Counted from the stretch's first letter, positions 33,842-42,811 are shown. The stretch is 53,662 nt of DNA from Bacillus salacetis (GCF_003581585.1 NZ_QXIR01000036.1:1-53662); one strand, 5' to 3'. Translations and numbers: made by a program. The notes: generated from the sequence alone by a model not told the origin.

Positions 33842-35098
33842 ATGAAGAAGAAATGGTTGGCTGGTTTAGGAATTACAACAATGCTGGTTGGTTCAGTCCT
33901 TGGGGGATGCAGCAACTCTGATAATGGCGATAGCAGCAGCGGTGAAGGGGATGGGGAAAAGGTCCAAGTCACACTTGCCGGCTGGGGAGGAAATCCTTCT
34001 GAACAAAAACTCCTTGAGCAGACACTGGATGATTTCGAGGCGTCACACCCGAATATAGATGTTAAGTTGGAAGTTATTTCTGAGCAGTATATGGATGTCA
34101 TCAAAACACGCCTTATTGGCGGTGAGGGACCTGACGTATTCTATCTTGATGCCTTTGAAGCACCTGCATTGGTTGAAACAGGTGTAGTGGAGCCCCTTGA
34201 TGAATACGTAACAGAGGAATTTGATGTCGAGGATTTTGAAAAACCAATGCTGGAAGCATTCCAAGTGGATGGCAAGACTTATGGATTCCCGAAGGACTAC
34301 TCAACATTGGCATTGTTCTATAACAAAAAAATGCTTGAGGAAGCAGGCGTGGAAGTTCCAAAGACATGGGAAGAGTTCCAAGCGGCATCTGAAAAGCTCA
34401 CAAATGGCGATGTCTATGGATTTGGTGTAGCGCCTGAACTTGCCCGCCTTTACTATATCGCTCAATCACTTGGCGGAAAAGTCGTGAAAGACGATAAAGC
34501 CAACTTCGCTTCTCCTGAAGTAGTGGATGCACTTCAGCCGATCATCGATCAGCATAACGAAGCCAAAACATCGGCACAGCCTTCTGAAGTGGGAGCTACT
34601 TGGGGAGCGGAAATGTTCGGCCAGGAAAAAGCGGCAATGGTCATTGAAGGAAACTGGGCGATTCCATTCATGGAAGATACCTTCCCAGGTGTGGATTACG
34701 GCACAGCAGAAGTTCCAACGATAAATGGCGAAAAAGGCACAATGGCTTACACAGTTGCCTATGTGATGAACGCGGCGTCTGAGAAAAAAGAAGCTTCCTG
34801 GAAACTGCTTTCTTACCTGACTGGGAAAGAAGGTATGGAAACTTGGACATCTAAAGGATTTGCGCTTCCAACTCGTAAATCTGTCGCTGAAAAACTTGGT
34901 TACGACCAGGATGAACTGCGCAGCGCACTTGTAGCGGGTGCTCCTTATGCGACAGTGTGGTCTGAAGGAACAAACTTGCCGATCATCGTGAACAACTTCA
35001 ACAACCAGTTCGTAAGTGCCTTCCTTGGCGACCGTCCACTGGATGAAGCCCTTAAAGAAGCACAGGAACAGGCCAACAGTGAAATAGAAAGCAATTAA
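33842..35098 (+). CDS. carbohydrate ABC transporter substrate-binding lipoprotein
   Basis: 418 aa. Lipobox SVLGGC (Cys23) followed by a Ser/Gly/Asp linker and a family-1 solute-binding fold: VTLAGWGGNPSEQKLLEQ, GPDVFYLDAFEAPALVE, DGKTYGFPKDYSTLALFYNK, AMVIEGNWAIPFM. It should capture an oligosaccharide for the two permeases downstream. Hairpins after the gene probably raise its expression relative to them. Confidence 0.92.
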   Translation: MKKKWLAGLGITTMLVGSVLGGCSNSDNGDSSSGEGDGEKVQVTLAGWGGNPSEQKLLEQTLDDFEASHPNIDVKLEVISEQYMDVIKTRLIGGEGPDVFYLDAFEAPALVETGVVEPLDEYVTEEFDVEDFEKPMLEAFQVDGKTYGFPKDYSTLALFYNKKMLEEAGVEVPKTWEEFQAASEKLTNGDVYGFGVAPELARLYYIAQSLGGKVVKDDKANFASPEVVDALQPIIDQHNEAKTSAQPSEVGATWGAEMFGQEKAAMVIEGNWAIPFMEDTFPGVDYGTAEVPTINGEKGTMAYTVAYVMNAASEKKEASWKLLSYLTGKEGMETWTSKGFALPTRKSVAEKLGYDQDELRSALVAGAPYATVWSEGTNLPIIVNNFNNQFVSAFLGDRPLDEALKEAQEQANSEIESN

Positions 35099-35111
35099 TT
35101 CTCTTAAGGAG

Positions 35112-35204
35112 AGAAGGACTTCGATAAGTTCTTCTTTCCCTTCCTTTTTTTACTGTATTCTTTCTGTCGAAGTCCTGGATTTTCAGCTGACTTCGATAGA
35201 AAGA
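35112..35204 (+). terminator. two intercistronic hairpins between binding protein and permeases
   Basis: Hairpin one is AGAAGGACTT / AAGTTCTTCT (35112-35135) followed by T-rich sequence. Hairpin two is TCTTTCTGTCGAAGTC / GACTTCGATAGAAAGA (35159-35204, one mismatch). They would terminate part of the transcription or protect the 3' end of the binding-protein message. Confidence 0.65.
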
Positions 35205-35249
35205 GTTCATGTAAACATACCAATCATTAAATCAATCGGGGGTTATAAG

Positions 35250-36149
35250 ATGACCAGAAAAACTTCCAAGAAAGCGCTGAGAGAAGCAGGACAAGGATAT
35301 TTCTTTATGTCCCCAGCCATATTCGTACTTACACTATTCATCATCGGTCCAATTCTATATGCTGTCTTCCTCGCATTCCATAAAGTAGAACTGCTCGGAG
35401 GCACGGCCTTGAACTTTGTGGCATGGGAAAACTTCACAAGGATCCTGGATGACCAGAGGGCGATCATTGCCTTGAAAAACACAGCTAAATATGTACTCAT
35501 TGTAGTTCCTGTACAGACATTCCTGGCTCTTGTACTCGCAGCCACTCTGAATGCGGGGTTAAAAGGAGAGAAGTTCTTCCGTATCGTCTATTTCCTTCCC
35601 ACCCTGACGTCTTCCGCGGTATTAACACTGATTTTCATGTGGATGTATAACAAAAACGGCCTGATCAACCATGCCCTGGATTTTCTCGGCCTGCCGACAT
35701 ACAACTTCCTGGGTGATCCGGATATAGCTTTAAATGCCATCATGATCATGAACATCTGGGCAACAGCACCATTCTTCATGGTCATCTATCTGGCAGCACT
35801 CCAGGATATTCCGGATTCCCTTTATGAAGCTGCTGATCTTGACGGGGCCAATGCAATCCAGAAATTCTTTTATGTAACGGTCCCGTTCCTGCGCCCGGTC
35901 ACTTCATTCGTCGTGATTATGGGACTTATCGGTACCTTCCAGTTATTTGATCAATCTTACATCTTCTCAGGGGGTTCGGGGGGACCTGATAACTCGACGC
36001 TGACAGTCGTTCTACTAATCTATCAATATGCATTCAAGACATTGGGGACAATGGGATATGCAGCAGCGCTGGCATTTGCTCTTGCGATTATCATTCTAGT
36101 GGCAACCCTGCTTCAGCGTAAATTATCAAAAGAAGAATCGCTATATTAA
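35250..36149 (+). CDS. sugar ABC transporter permease (MalF type)
   Basis: 299 aa, six transmembrane segments. The cytoplasmic EAA loop reads YEAADLDGANAIQKFFYVTVPFL. It pairs with the next gene, 10 bases downstream. No ATPase gene lies in the locus. Confidence 0.92.
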   Translation: MTRKTSKKALREAGQGYFFMSPAIFVLTLFIIGPILYAVFLAFHKVELLGGTALNFVAWENFTRILDDQRAIIALKNTAKYVLIVVPVQTFLALVLAATLNAGLKGEKFFRIVYFLPTLTSSAVLTLIFMWMYNKNGLINHALDFLGLPTYNFLGDPDIALNAIMIMNIWATAPFFMVIYLAALQDIPDSLYEAADLDGANAIQKFFYVTVPFLRPVTSFVVIMGLIGTFQLFDQSYIFSGGSGGPDNSTLTVVLLIYQYAFKTLGTMGYAAALAFALAIIILVATLLQRKLSKEESLY

Positions 36150-36159
36150 GGAGGATCAT

Positions 36160-36990
36160 ATGAAACCGAAAAAAATGTCATTCAGCAAGCGCTTGTTATA
36201 TATCATCCTTGTTGCGTATGCGGTCACGACCTTGATTCCGTTTTTCTGGGCACTCTCTTCTTCCTTCAAAACACTTGAAGAAATCGTGAGCGGAACCCTG
36301 AACTTTTTGCCAAAGAACTTCACACTCGACAACTATAAGCAAATTTTTATAGAACAGGATCTCTTTCCCCGCTGGATGCTGAACAGTCTGATCATCGCCG
36401 GTACGGGTACGTTCCTGAATATCATTTTTAACTCGATGGCCGGCTATGCCCTTGCCCGTTTAACATTTCCTGGGAAGAAGGCCCTGTTCATCATCATTCT
36501 TGCTGTACTTATGATTCCGGCGCAGGTAACAATGATACCGAACTACCTGATTCTTAAAGAACTTGGCTGGCTGAACTCCTACCAGGGGATGATCGTTCCA
36601 GCCATGATCAATGCCACATTCATCTTCATGATGCGCCAGTTCTTCGTCAACTTCCCGAAGGAGCTGGAGGAAGCGGCGCAGATCGATGGACTGAGCAGGC
36701 TCGGCATTTTCTTCAAAATCGTTCTGCCCCTTGCTAAGCCGGCTTTGGCGGCTCAGGCAATCTTCGTCTTCATGGGCTTCTGGAACGACTTCATGAGGCC
36801 GCTGATCATCATGACGGACACAGAAATGTATACGCTGCCGCTCGGCCTTAACACGTTCAAAGGCCAGTATGTCAGCTACTGGAACTATATCATGGCGGCC
36901 TCGATGGCCTTCACGTTACCTGTCCTGTTAATCTATGCCTTCTTTAATAAATACTTTATTAAAGGGGTATCGTTCACAGGCGGGAAATAG
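36160..36990 (+). CDS. sugar ABC transporter permease (MalG type)
   Basis: 276 aa, six transmembrane segments, EAA loop LEEAAQIDGLSRLGIFFKIVLP and the family ending NKYFIKGVSFTGGK. It forms the membrane channel with the preceding MalF-type permease. AAGGAGG lies in front of the ATG. A terminator follows, so the GH32 gene probably has its own promoter or depends on read-through. Confidence 0.92.
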   Translation: MKPKKMSFSKRLLYIILVAYAVTTLIPFFWALSSSFKTLEEIVSGTLNFLPKNFTLDNYKQIFIEQDLFPRWMLNSLIIAGTGTFLNIIFNSMAGYALARLTFPGKKALFIIILAVLMIPAQVTMIPNYLILKELGWLNSYQGMIVPAMINATFIFMMRQFFVNFPKELEEAAQIDGLSRLGIFFKIVLPLAKPALAAQAIFVFMGFWNDFMRPLIIMTDTEMYTLPLGLNTFKGQYVSYWNYIMAASMAFTLPVLLIYAFFNKYFIKGVSFTGGK

Positions 36991-36998
36991 AAATCCCC

Positions 36999-37036
36999 TG
37001 CCTCCTATCCATTTCCGGTAGGGGGCATTCTTGTTT
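36999..37036 (+). terminator. terminator after the ABC permease genes
   Basis: TGCCTCCTA / TAGGGGGCA stem (one G-U pair) followed by TTCTTGTTT. Confidence 0.65.
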
Positions 37037-37209
37037 AGAGGGAAAGGGTTATTTATGATAGAGATAATCAGTCAACGTGATAATTCTTCATAGGGGAAAA
37101 TGGCGTTTGATAAAATTACGTGGTTTAAGAAGAGGCATCTATAAAAGGTTTTAAAGAACCTCAAGGAGGATTCAATAGAACTTATTATGGGAACAGGAGG
37201 GTTAAGATT

Positions 37210-38673
37210 ATGAACACTCATCAAAAAAAGATCAAAGAGGCAGCAGAATCAGTAAATGCCATGCGGGAAAAGGTGAGCGGAAGTCATTGGAAACCGGCTT
37301 ATCATCCGGCTCCGCCGGCATATTGGATGAATGATCCGAATGGTTTTAGTTACTACAAGGGGGAATACCACCTGTTCTATCAGCATCACCCCTACTCTAC
37401 AGAATGGGGGCCGATGTATTGGGGCCATTTCAAAAGCAGTGATCTGGCCAATTGGGAAGAAGCGCCATTAGCTTTGGCACCGGGGGAAGATTATGACCAG
37501 GGTGGTTGCTTTTCCGGCAGTGCCATTGAAAAGGAAGGCAAGCTTTACCTGATGTATACAGGCAACAGGTGGACAGGGCCCGATCATGACAAGGACCTCT
37601 ATCAAGTCCAGGCGCTCGCTGTCAGTGAAGATGGAATCACATTTGAAAAGCTTGCTGAGAATCCGGTCATTGACGCCGCTCCCGAGGGGGATATTCATCC
37701 ATATCATTTCAGGGACCCAAAGGTATGGAAAAAAGATGACCTGTATTACTGTGTGCTTGGTTCACGCACCAAAGACCATGTCGGCCAGGTTCTTTTATAC
37801 CAATCAAAAGACATGATTCAGTGGGAGTTCCTCAATGTGGCAGCAAAAGGGGAAGGAAACTTTGGATACATGTGGGAGTGCCCCGACCTTTTTGAATTAA
37901 ATGGACAAACCATCCTTATGATGTCTCCGCAAGGTATGAAGCCGGAGGGCAACAGATACCATAACCTTCACCAGGCCGGGTATGTAGCGGGCCAGCTTGA
38001 TTATGAAACAGGTACATTATCTCATGGTGAATTTGAGGTGCTGGATCACGGCTTTGACTTCTACGCGCCGCAGACAATGCTCGATCCTTCCGGCAGAAGA
38101 ATCATGATTGCCTGGATGAATATGTGGGAAAGCCATATGCCTGAACAGGAAGAAGGTTTTGCGGGGGCGATGACCATTCCAAGGGAGCTTGTGTTGGAAA
38201 ACGGGAAATTGAAATCAAAGCCCGTTCCGGAGTTGGGGAAAAGGCGGCATAATCATAAATATTATCAGAATGTAAAAGTCGAAGGGGAAACATCTCTGAC
38301 CGGGATTGAAGGGAGTGCAGTGGAACTGAAAGTGGCCATTGATGCGAAGGATGCCGGCCAATTCGGCTTGAAGCTGAGAGCTGGGCACAAGCAGGAAACA
38401 GAACTGCTTTATCTTAAGGAGGAGAGAAGCATCGTCCTTGACCGCAGTCTGGCAGGCGAGGGCCCCGGAGGAGTGAGAAAAGCGGAAACAGAGTTACAGG
38501 ATAATGTTTTGAAGCTTCAAATCTTCATCGACCACTCTTCAGTTGAAGTGTTTATCAATGGAGGGGAAAAAGTGATGACAGCAAGGATCTATCCGGACCA
38601 AAGTTCTTCTGGCATCAGGTTCTTCAGTGACAAACCGATCGAATTGCTTGAAGTGGAGAAGTGGGATTTGTAA
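37210..38673 (+). CDS. GH32 sucrose hydrolase / beta-fructofuranosidase
   Basis: 487 aa. GH32 five-blade propeller with WMNDPNG (nucleophile D42), FSGS, FRDP (D169, transition-state stabiliser) and ECPD (acid/base E223). A C-terminal beta-sandwich follows, with FIDHSSVEVFINGG near the end. No signal peptide, so it is intracellular and cleaves imported sucrose, fructo-oligosaccharide or sucrose-6-phosphate. The ABC importer and absence of a PTS gene make unphosphorylated substrate more likely. CAGGAGG precedes the ATG. Confidence 0.92.
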   Translation: MNTHQKKIKEAAESVNAMREKVSGSHWKPAYHPAPPAYWMNDPNGFSYYKGEYHLFYQHHPYSTEWGPMYWGHFKSSDLANWEEAPLALAPGEDYDQGGCFSGSAIEKEGKLYLMYTGNRWTGPDHDKDLYQVQALAVSEDGITFEKLAENPVIDAAPEGDIHPYHFRDPKVWKKDDLYYCVLGSRTKDHVGQVLLYQSKDMIQWEFLNVAAKGEGNFGYMWECPDLFELNGQTILMMSPQGMKPEGNRYHNLHQAGYVAGQLDYETGTLSHGEFEVLDHGFDFYAPQTMLDPSGRRIMIAWMNMWESHMPEQEEGFAGAMTIPRELVLENGKLKSKPVPELGKRRHNHKYYQNVKVEGETSLTGIEGSAVELKVAIDAKDAGQFGLKLRAGHKQETELLYLKEERSIVLDRSLAGEGPGGVRKAETELQDNVLKLQIFIDHSSVEVFINGGEKVMTARIYPDQSSSGIRFFSDKPIELLEVEKWDL

Positions 38674-38703
38674 ACATTAGTGAAATTTTTAGAGGTAAAA
38701 CCG

Positions 38704-38746
38704 AAAAAGAAGCGCCCAGATCGCAAGGATTTGGGCGCTTCTTTTT
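38704..38746 (+). terminator. intrinsic terminator of the GH32 gene
   Basis: Long stem AAAAAGAAGCGCCCA / TGGGCGCTTCTTTTT with a 12-base loop and T-run. Confidence 0.9.
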
Positions 38747-38754
38747 TGTTTGCT

Positions 38755-39375
38755 GGTATTTGGACAGGAACTTTGAAACGGGGCCAAGTTAGTATGAATT
38801 GTGGCGGTATTCGGACAGAAATGCCGGAAAGGAAGCCGAGTTAGTCCGAATCCCACCGGTATTCGGACAGAAATCTCGGGAAGGAAGCCGAGTTAGTCCG
38901 AATCAGCCCGGTATTCGGACAGAAATGCCGGAAAGGAAGCCAAGTGAGTCCGAATCCCATCGGTATTCGGACAGAAATCCCGGGAAGGAAGCCAAGTTAG
39001 TCCGAATCAGCCCGGTATTCGGACAGAAATGCCGGAAAGGAAGCCGAGTGAGTCCGAATCCCCCCGGTATTTGGACAGAAATGCCGGGAAGGAAGCCAAG
39101 TGAGTCCGAATCACATCGGTATTCGGACAGAAATCCCGGGAAGGAAGCTGATTTTGTCCGAATCACATCGGTATTCGGACAGAAATCCCGGGAAGGAAGC
39201 CGAGTTAGTCCGAATCCCCCCGGTATTCGGACAGAAATGCCGGAAAGGAAGCCGAGTTAGTCCGAATCCCCCCGGTATTCGGACAGAAATGCCGGAAAGG
39301 GAGCCAAGTTAGTCCGAATCCCCCCGGTATTCGGACAAAGATCACAGAAAAAAACCAAGTTTGTCCTTTGCTATT
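38755..39375. repeat. 12-unit, 52-bp tandem repeat array
   Basis: Ten well-preserved units begin with GGTATTCGGACAG (or GGTATTTGGACAG) at 38806, 38858, 38910, 38962, 39014, 39066, 39118, 39170, 39222 and 39274, exactly 52 bp apart. Degenerate units flank them at 38755 and 39326. Each junction pairs GTCCGAAT with ATTCGGAC over a loop of 9 bases. Variation is concentrated in the loop (CCACC, AGCCC, CCATC, ACATC, CCCCC) and in a few inner bases. Open frames in it on both strands are artefacts of the repeat. It fills the 720-base gap between the GH32 and tetR genes. Confidence 0.95.
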
Positions 39376-39395
39376 AACAGAACATCCTTTTTCTT

Positions 39396-40046
39396 TTATT
39401 CCTCAACCCTGATTCCATTCATGACCATCCGGATGGTCATTTCAATTTCTTTTTCATCATCCCAGTCGGCTTCAGGCAGGAATAAATGACGGATGAGCAG
39501 GAAGCCGAATACGCTGGAAGCCGTAAAGCGGATGACAGCTTCTGTCGGCAGGTCGATGATCTGGCCTTTGTCTTTATAAAACTCGACCAAGTGCGTAAAC
39601 CGTTCGTATACCTTACTGGCGACATGTTCTTTGAATTGCTCCTTCATTTCGGGGTGGAAGGGAATTTCCTGTATAAGGATCCGGAATGCCGCCATGTTTT
39701 CTTTCAGAAAAGCCTGGCGGTTCAGGATCATTGCTTTCAGGAAGTCTTCATACCTCTCATATTTCGTGTTAAGGACCTTATTGATGTCCCGGATGATAAA
39801 AGGAGCGATAAGCTTGGCCATCGTCGGCGCTACAATCGAGAGCAATAGGTCTTTTTTGGTTTTATAATGGCGGAAGATCGTGCCTTCAGCAACGCCTGCC
39901 TTTTTGGCGATTTCACTTGTCGAGGTCGCTGAGAAACCTTTTTCAGCAAAGATCTCTAATGCTGCTTCAAGGATTCTTTTTTGTTTTTCCGTCAGCTTTT
40001 CTTCACTGTTCAATAGAATATCGAGCATGTCATTTTGTTCAGTCAT
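39396..40046 (-). CDS. TetR-family regulator of the ABC exporter operon
   Basis: 216 aa. The N-terminal helix-turn-helix is RILEAALEIFAEKGFSATST and KKAGVAEGTIFRHYKTK; the rest is a helical ligand domain. It is the last gene of an ATPase-permease-tetR operon (28 bases after the permease), with AAGGAG before its ATG. It probably represses this operon through the two operators at 41831-41897, so it would be autoregulated. Confidence 0.88.
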   Translation of the reverse strand: MTEQNDMLDILLNSEEKLTEKQKRILEAALEIFAEKGFSATSTSEIAKKAGVAEGTIFRHYKTKKDLLLSIVAPTMAKLIAPFIIRDINKVLNTKYERYEDFLKAMILNRQAFLKENMAAFRILIQEIPFHPEMKEQFKEHVASKVYERFTHLVEFYKDKGQIIDLPTEAVIRFTASSVFGFLLIRHLFLPEADWDDEKEIEMTIRMVMNGIRVEE

Positions 40047-40074
40047 GGAAAACTCCTTATAAGAATGAGGTATC

Positions 40075-41094
40075 TTATATTTTACGGTATTTTCTCAATG
40101 CTGCAACATTCAGGAGAATGAACAGCAGGGAGAATCCAAATAAGTAGGACATATTTCCAATTAAATCACCGAAAGATGCACCTCTGATCATGATATCCCG
40201 CAGCCCATCCGCTGCATAATACAGCGGTGTGAAAGGAGCAATCCAGCTCAGCCAATCAGTGATCGTGTCCAGATTGAAGAGACCGGAAAAGAATATCTGA
40301 GGTATCACGACAATTGGAATGAATTGCATCATCTGCAGTTCATTCTGTGCAAAGGCAGATAAAAGGATGCCGAGCGTCAGTGCTGTCAGGGATAGTAACG
40401 CTATGATGATGAGTACATTGATGAAGCTTCCCATCATCAGCATGTCGAGTACATAAATGGCATACCAGGAAATGAAAGCTGCCTGCAGTACGGCGAAAAT
40501 TCCGAATCCAAGTACATAACTCACGACCATTTCCCAAATCTTTAATGGACTTGCAAGCAGCCGTTCGAGGGTCCCGCTCGTTCTTTCCCGTAAAAAAGAT
40601 ACACCGCTGATCAGGAAGACAAAGAAAAAGATGAAGAATCCTAGAAGTACCGGGCCAAAGGAATCGAACATGCCCATATCCTTTTCTCCATGGATATATT
40701 CAACATTAAGGCTTGTTGTACCCTCCTGATTGGAGAAAACGGACTGAACTGCTTTCATGACACTTTGATTGATCGAAGGATCACTGCCCTCCAGCACAAG
40801 TGCCGGGGATGCGCCTTGCTTAATGGAAAGGTAGCCGTCAAGCTCTCCCTCATTGATGGATTCTTGAGCTTCTTTTTGGCTGTCGAATGAGATGAATTTA
40901 TCTTCATCGATTGTTTGAACCATCTTCTCGTTCTCCGCCACAATACCGACCTCTGGGACGTATGGGTCTGAATCAAAGATGAGCCACATCATTGTTAAGA
41001 TCAGGATCGGTGCAAGAAACATCAATGCCAATGTCCGTTTGTCCCTGAAAAGCTATTTGATGATTCTGATGACAAATCCAGTGATTCTTGACAT
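40075..41094 (-). pseudogene. ABC-2 type permease interrupted by an amber codon
   Basis: The natural start is the ATG at 41094, preceded by GGAGGTG and one base after the ATPase stop. Codon 14 (41053-41055) is TAG. The frame before it reads MSRITGFVIRIIK and after it LFRDKRTLALMFLAPILIL, the normal N-terminus of an ABC-2 permease, so a CAG-to-TAG change is likely. The remaining 318 codons (from ATG 41031) are intact, with a large extracellular loop and five C-terminal transmembrane segments. It may be inactive, or rescued by reinitiation at 41031 or amber suppression. Confidence 0.8.
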
Positions 41095-41095
41095 A

Positions 41096-41812
41096 TTAAT
41101 GCACCTCCGTTGATAAGAAGACTTCTTCGAGTGAGGAGACACCATATTTTTCTTTAATTAAAGAGGGTTCCTCACTTCCAAGCAGAGTTCCATTCCTCAG
41201 CAGTCCAAGCCTGTCACATCGTTCAGCTTCATCCATGACATGGGTGGTGATCAGCAAGGTCCTGCCTTTTCCTTTCAACTCTTGGAACTGCTCCCAGATC
41301 TGCTTTCTTAACACAGGGTCGATTCCGACTGTCGGTTCATCCAGAATGAGCACTTCCGGGTCATGAAGAAGGGCTATGGCAAGTGAAAGCCTGCGTTTCA
41401 TCCCGCCTGAATAAAGGGCTACAGGTTTATCGAGATGAGCAAGGAGATCGACCGTTTTCATGACGCTCCGGATCCTGTCCTCCCTGTCCTTCTTTTTCAG
41501 GCTGTAAAGGGAAGCGAAGAAATTTAGATTCTCCTTAGCTGTGAGTTCAGTGTATAAAGCATCTGACTGAGCCATATAACCCACAGATGTATAAACTGCT
41601 GCTGCCTTTAAAGGACTGCCTTTAAATTCAACAGTTCCTGAGTCAGGTGATTCCAAACCTATGAGCATCTTTACAAGGGTCGTCTTCCCAGATCCTGAAG
41701 GACCTATCAATCCGTAAATTTCGCCCCTCGGCACCTTCAATGAAATATCAGTGAGAACATCCTGCTTGCCGAAGGATTTGTGAATACTTTTCATATTGAT
41801 GATGGATTCCAA
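41096..41812 (-). CDS. ABC transporter ATP-binding protein (ABC-2 exporter)
   Basis: 238 aa from a TTG at 41812, which lies 8 bases after GGAGG; a longer GTG start would swallow that site. Walker A GPSGSGKTT, Q-loop YMAQSD, signature YSGGMKRRLSLAIAL, Walker B VLILDEPTVGID and H-loop TTHVM are complete. It is first in the operon with the permease and tetR. Exported substrate unknown; this arrangement is common for drug or lipid exporters. Confidence 0.9.
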   Translation of the reverse strand: MESIINMKSIHKSFGKQDVLTDISLKVPRGEIYGLIGPSGSGKTTLVKMLIGLESPDSGTVEFKGSPLKAAAVYTSVGYMAQSDALYTELTAKENLNFFASLYSLKKKDREDRIRSVMKTVDLLAHLDKPVALYSGGMKRRLSLAIALLHDPEVLILDEPTVGIDPVLRKQIWEQFQELKGKGRTLLITTHVMDEAERCDRLGLLRNGTLLGSEEPSLIKEKYGVSSLEEVFLSTEVH

Positions 41813-41830
41813 AATGAACACCTCCACGTT

Positions 41831-41897
41831 AATGAGTGATTACTCACTTTTATAATAAATCACAAACAGTTTAATGTAAAGTGAGTAATCACTCATT
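41831..41897 (-). promoter_or_regulatory. promoter of the ABC-tetR operon flanked by two operators
   Basis: -35 TTTACA and -10 TATTAT (minus strand, 17-bp spacer, 41852-41880) are bracketed by two 19-bp copies of one operator in inverted orientation: AATGAGTGATTACTCACTT (41831-41849) and its exact reverse complement (41879-41897). Each has TGAGT/ACTCA half-sites. Confidence 0.85.
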
Positions 41898-41909
41898 TTA
41901 TCCCTTAAA

Positions 41910-41934
41910 TAAAAAGGAAGAAAAATTTCTTCCT
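41910..41934 (-). terminator. intrinsic terminator of the PAS-STAS gene
   Basis: AGGAAGAAA / TTTCTTCCT stem followed on the minus strand by TTTTT; it overlaps the stop codon. Confidence 0.8.
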
Positions 41935-42676
41935 AAAATGCATCCCTTATAGAGCGGATGACTTGAACATCATATTTATTGAGGGAAACCCCTGAGGTTA
42001 CCATTTCCTGCGCTACTGCAGGGCGCATGCCTGTGATTGCCACAGAGACACCAAGGAGCCTGAGGGCATTGAGGAGCCCGCTGATGGAATGGAAAAATTG
42101 TTGGTTGGCTTCAATGATGGAGGAAAGATCAACAATCAGCGAAGAAAGCTTCTGTTTGGAAACACTGATTAACACCTTTTCAGTAATCAGTTCAATTTCC
42201 AAGTCATCAATGATCGTTTGATTGAGCGGAAGGACCCCTTTTCCTTCAGGGAGGAGGATGATATTGGCTGCCATCTGCTCCAGGTTAAACTTGAATTTTT
42301 CTTCTTTTTGGACAAACTCGGTTACATCAGAGAATTCAGCCAACGCTCCTATGATGCTTCCGTTTTCTTCCAATACATGGGTTTCCAGGTTGAAGTAGCT
42401 ATTGAACTTTCCGAACTGGTAAGGCATTCTTCTGACCTTTACAGGCTTTCCGTATTTTACTGTGTTTTCTATATGGCGTACATCTTCCGGGGCATCCGGA
42501 AACAGGTCATATGCATTCATAAGAAGGACTTTTTCTTTTTTTACCTCTAACAATTGTTCGCACGCCGGATTCAAATAAATGATGCGATAGTCAGTATCAA
42601 GTATCAAGATTGCATTCTTTAAGAAATCCATGACGTTGGAGCTTTGTTCGCTTATAGGCAATATACTGTTATTCAA
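41933..42676 (-). CDS. PAS-STAS domain protein (RsbR-like)
   Basis: 247 aa. A PAS domain (about 15-120, NAILILDTDYRIIYLNPACEQLL) joins a STAS domain (about 150-247, SLIVDLSSIIEANQQFF, GVSVAITGMRPAVAQEMV). This is the layout of RsbR/YtvA stressosome proteins. The PAS domain lacks the LOV photoactive Cys motif of YtvA. The positions of the two phosphorylated Thr of RsbRA appear to be non-Thr here (E-A-N instead of a D-T pair). It may be an unphosphorylated stressosome member or work elsewhere. Confidence 0.82.
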   Translation of the reverse strand: MNNSILPISEQSSNVMDFLKNAILILDTDYRIIYLNPACEQLLEVKKEKVLLMNAYDLFPDAPEDVRHIENTVKYGKPVKVRRMPYQFGKFNSYFNLETHVLEENGSIIGALAEFSDVTEFVQKEEKFKFNLEQMAANIILLPEGKGVLPLNQTIIDDLEIELITEKVLISVSKQKLSSLIVDLSSIIEANQQFFHSISGLLNALRLLGVSVAITGMRPAVAQEMVTSGVSLNKYDVQVIRSIRDAF

Positions 42677-42811
42677 AGCTTGTCCTCCTGAAATAAGACT
42701 TTCATAAAGTATAGCATCATATTGGTTGAAATATCCAACGGTGCTGCAGGAATAACGTGAATAATAATAGTAGATATATAGTGGACATTTAATTGATAAA
42801 GGGGAAATCTA

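Noticed and set aside
38799..39312. Long open frames through the 52-bp array on both strands (SDRNPGKEAELVRI-like and reverse equivalents)
   Set aside because: Unit length is 3n+1, so each unit is read in a new frame and all three frames stay open by repetition. There is no ribosome binding site, and mutations follow the stems and loops, not codons.
38755..39375. CRISPR array
   Set aside because: The whole 52-bp unit is repeated; there are no unique spacers and no cas genes in the window.
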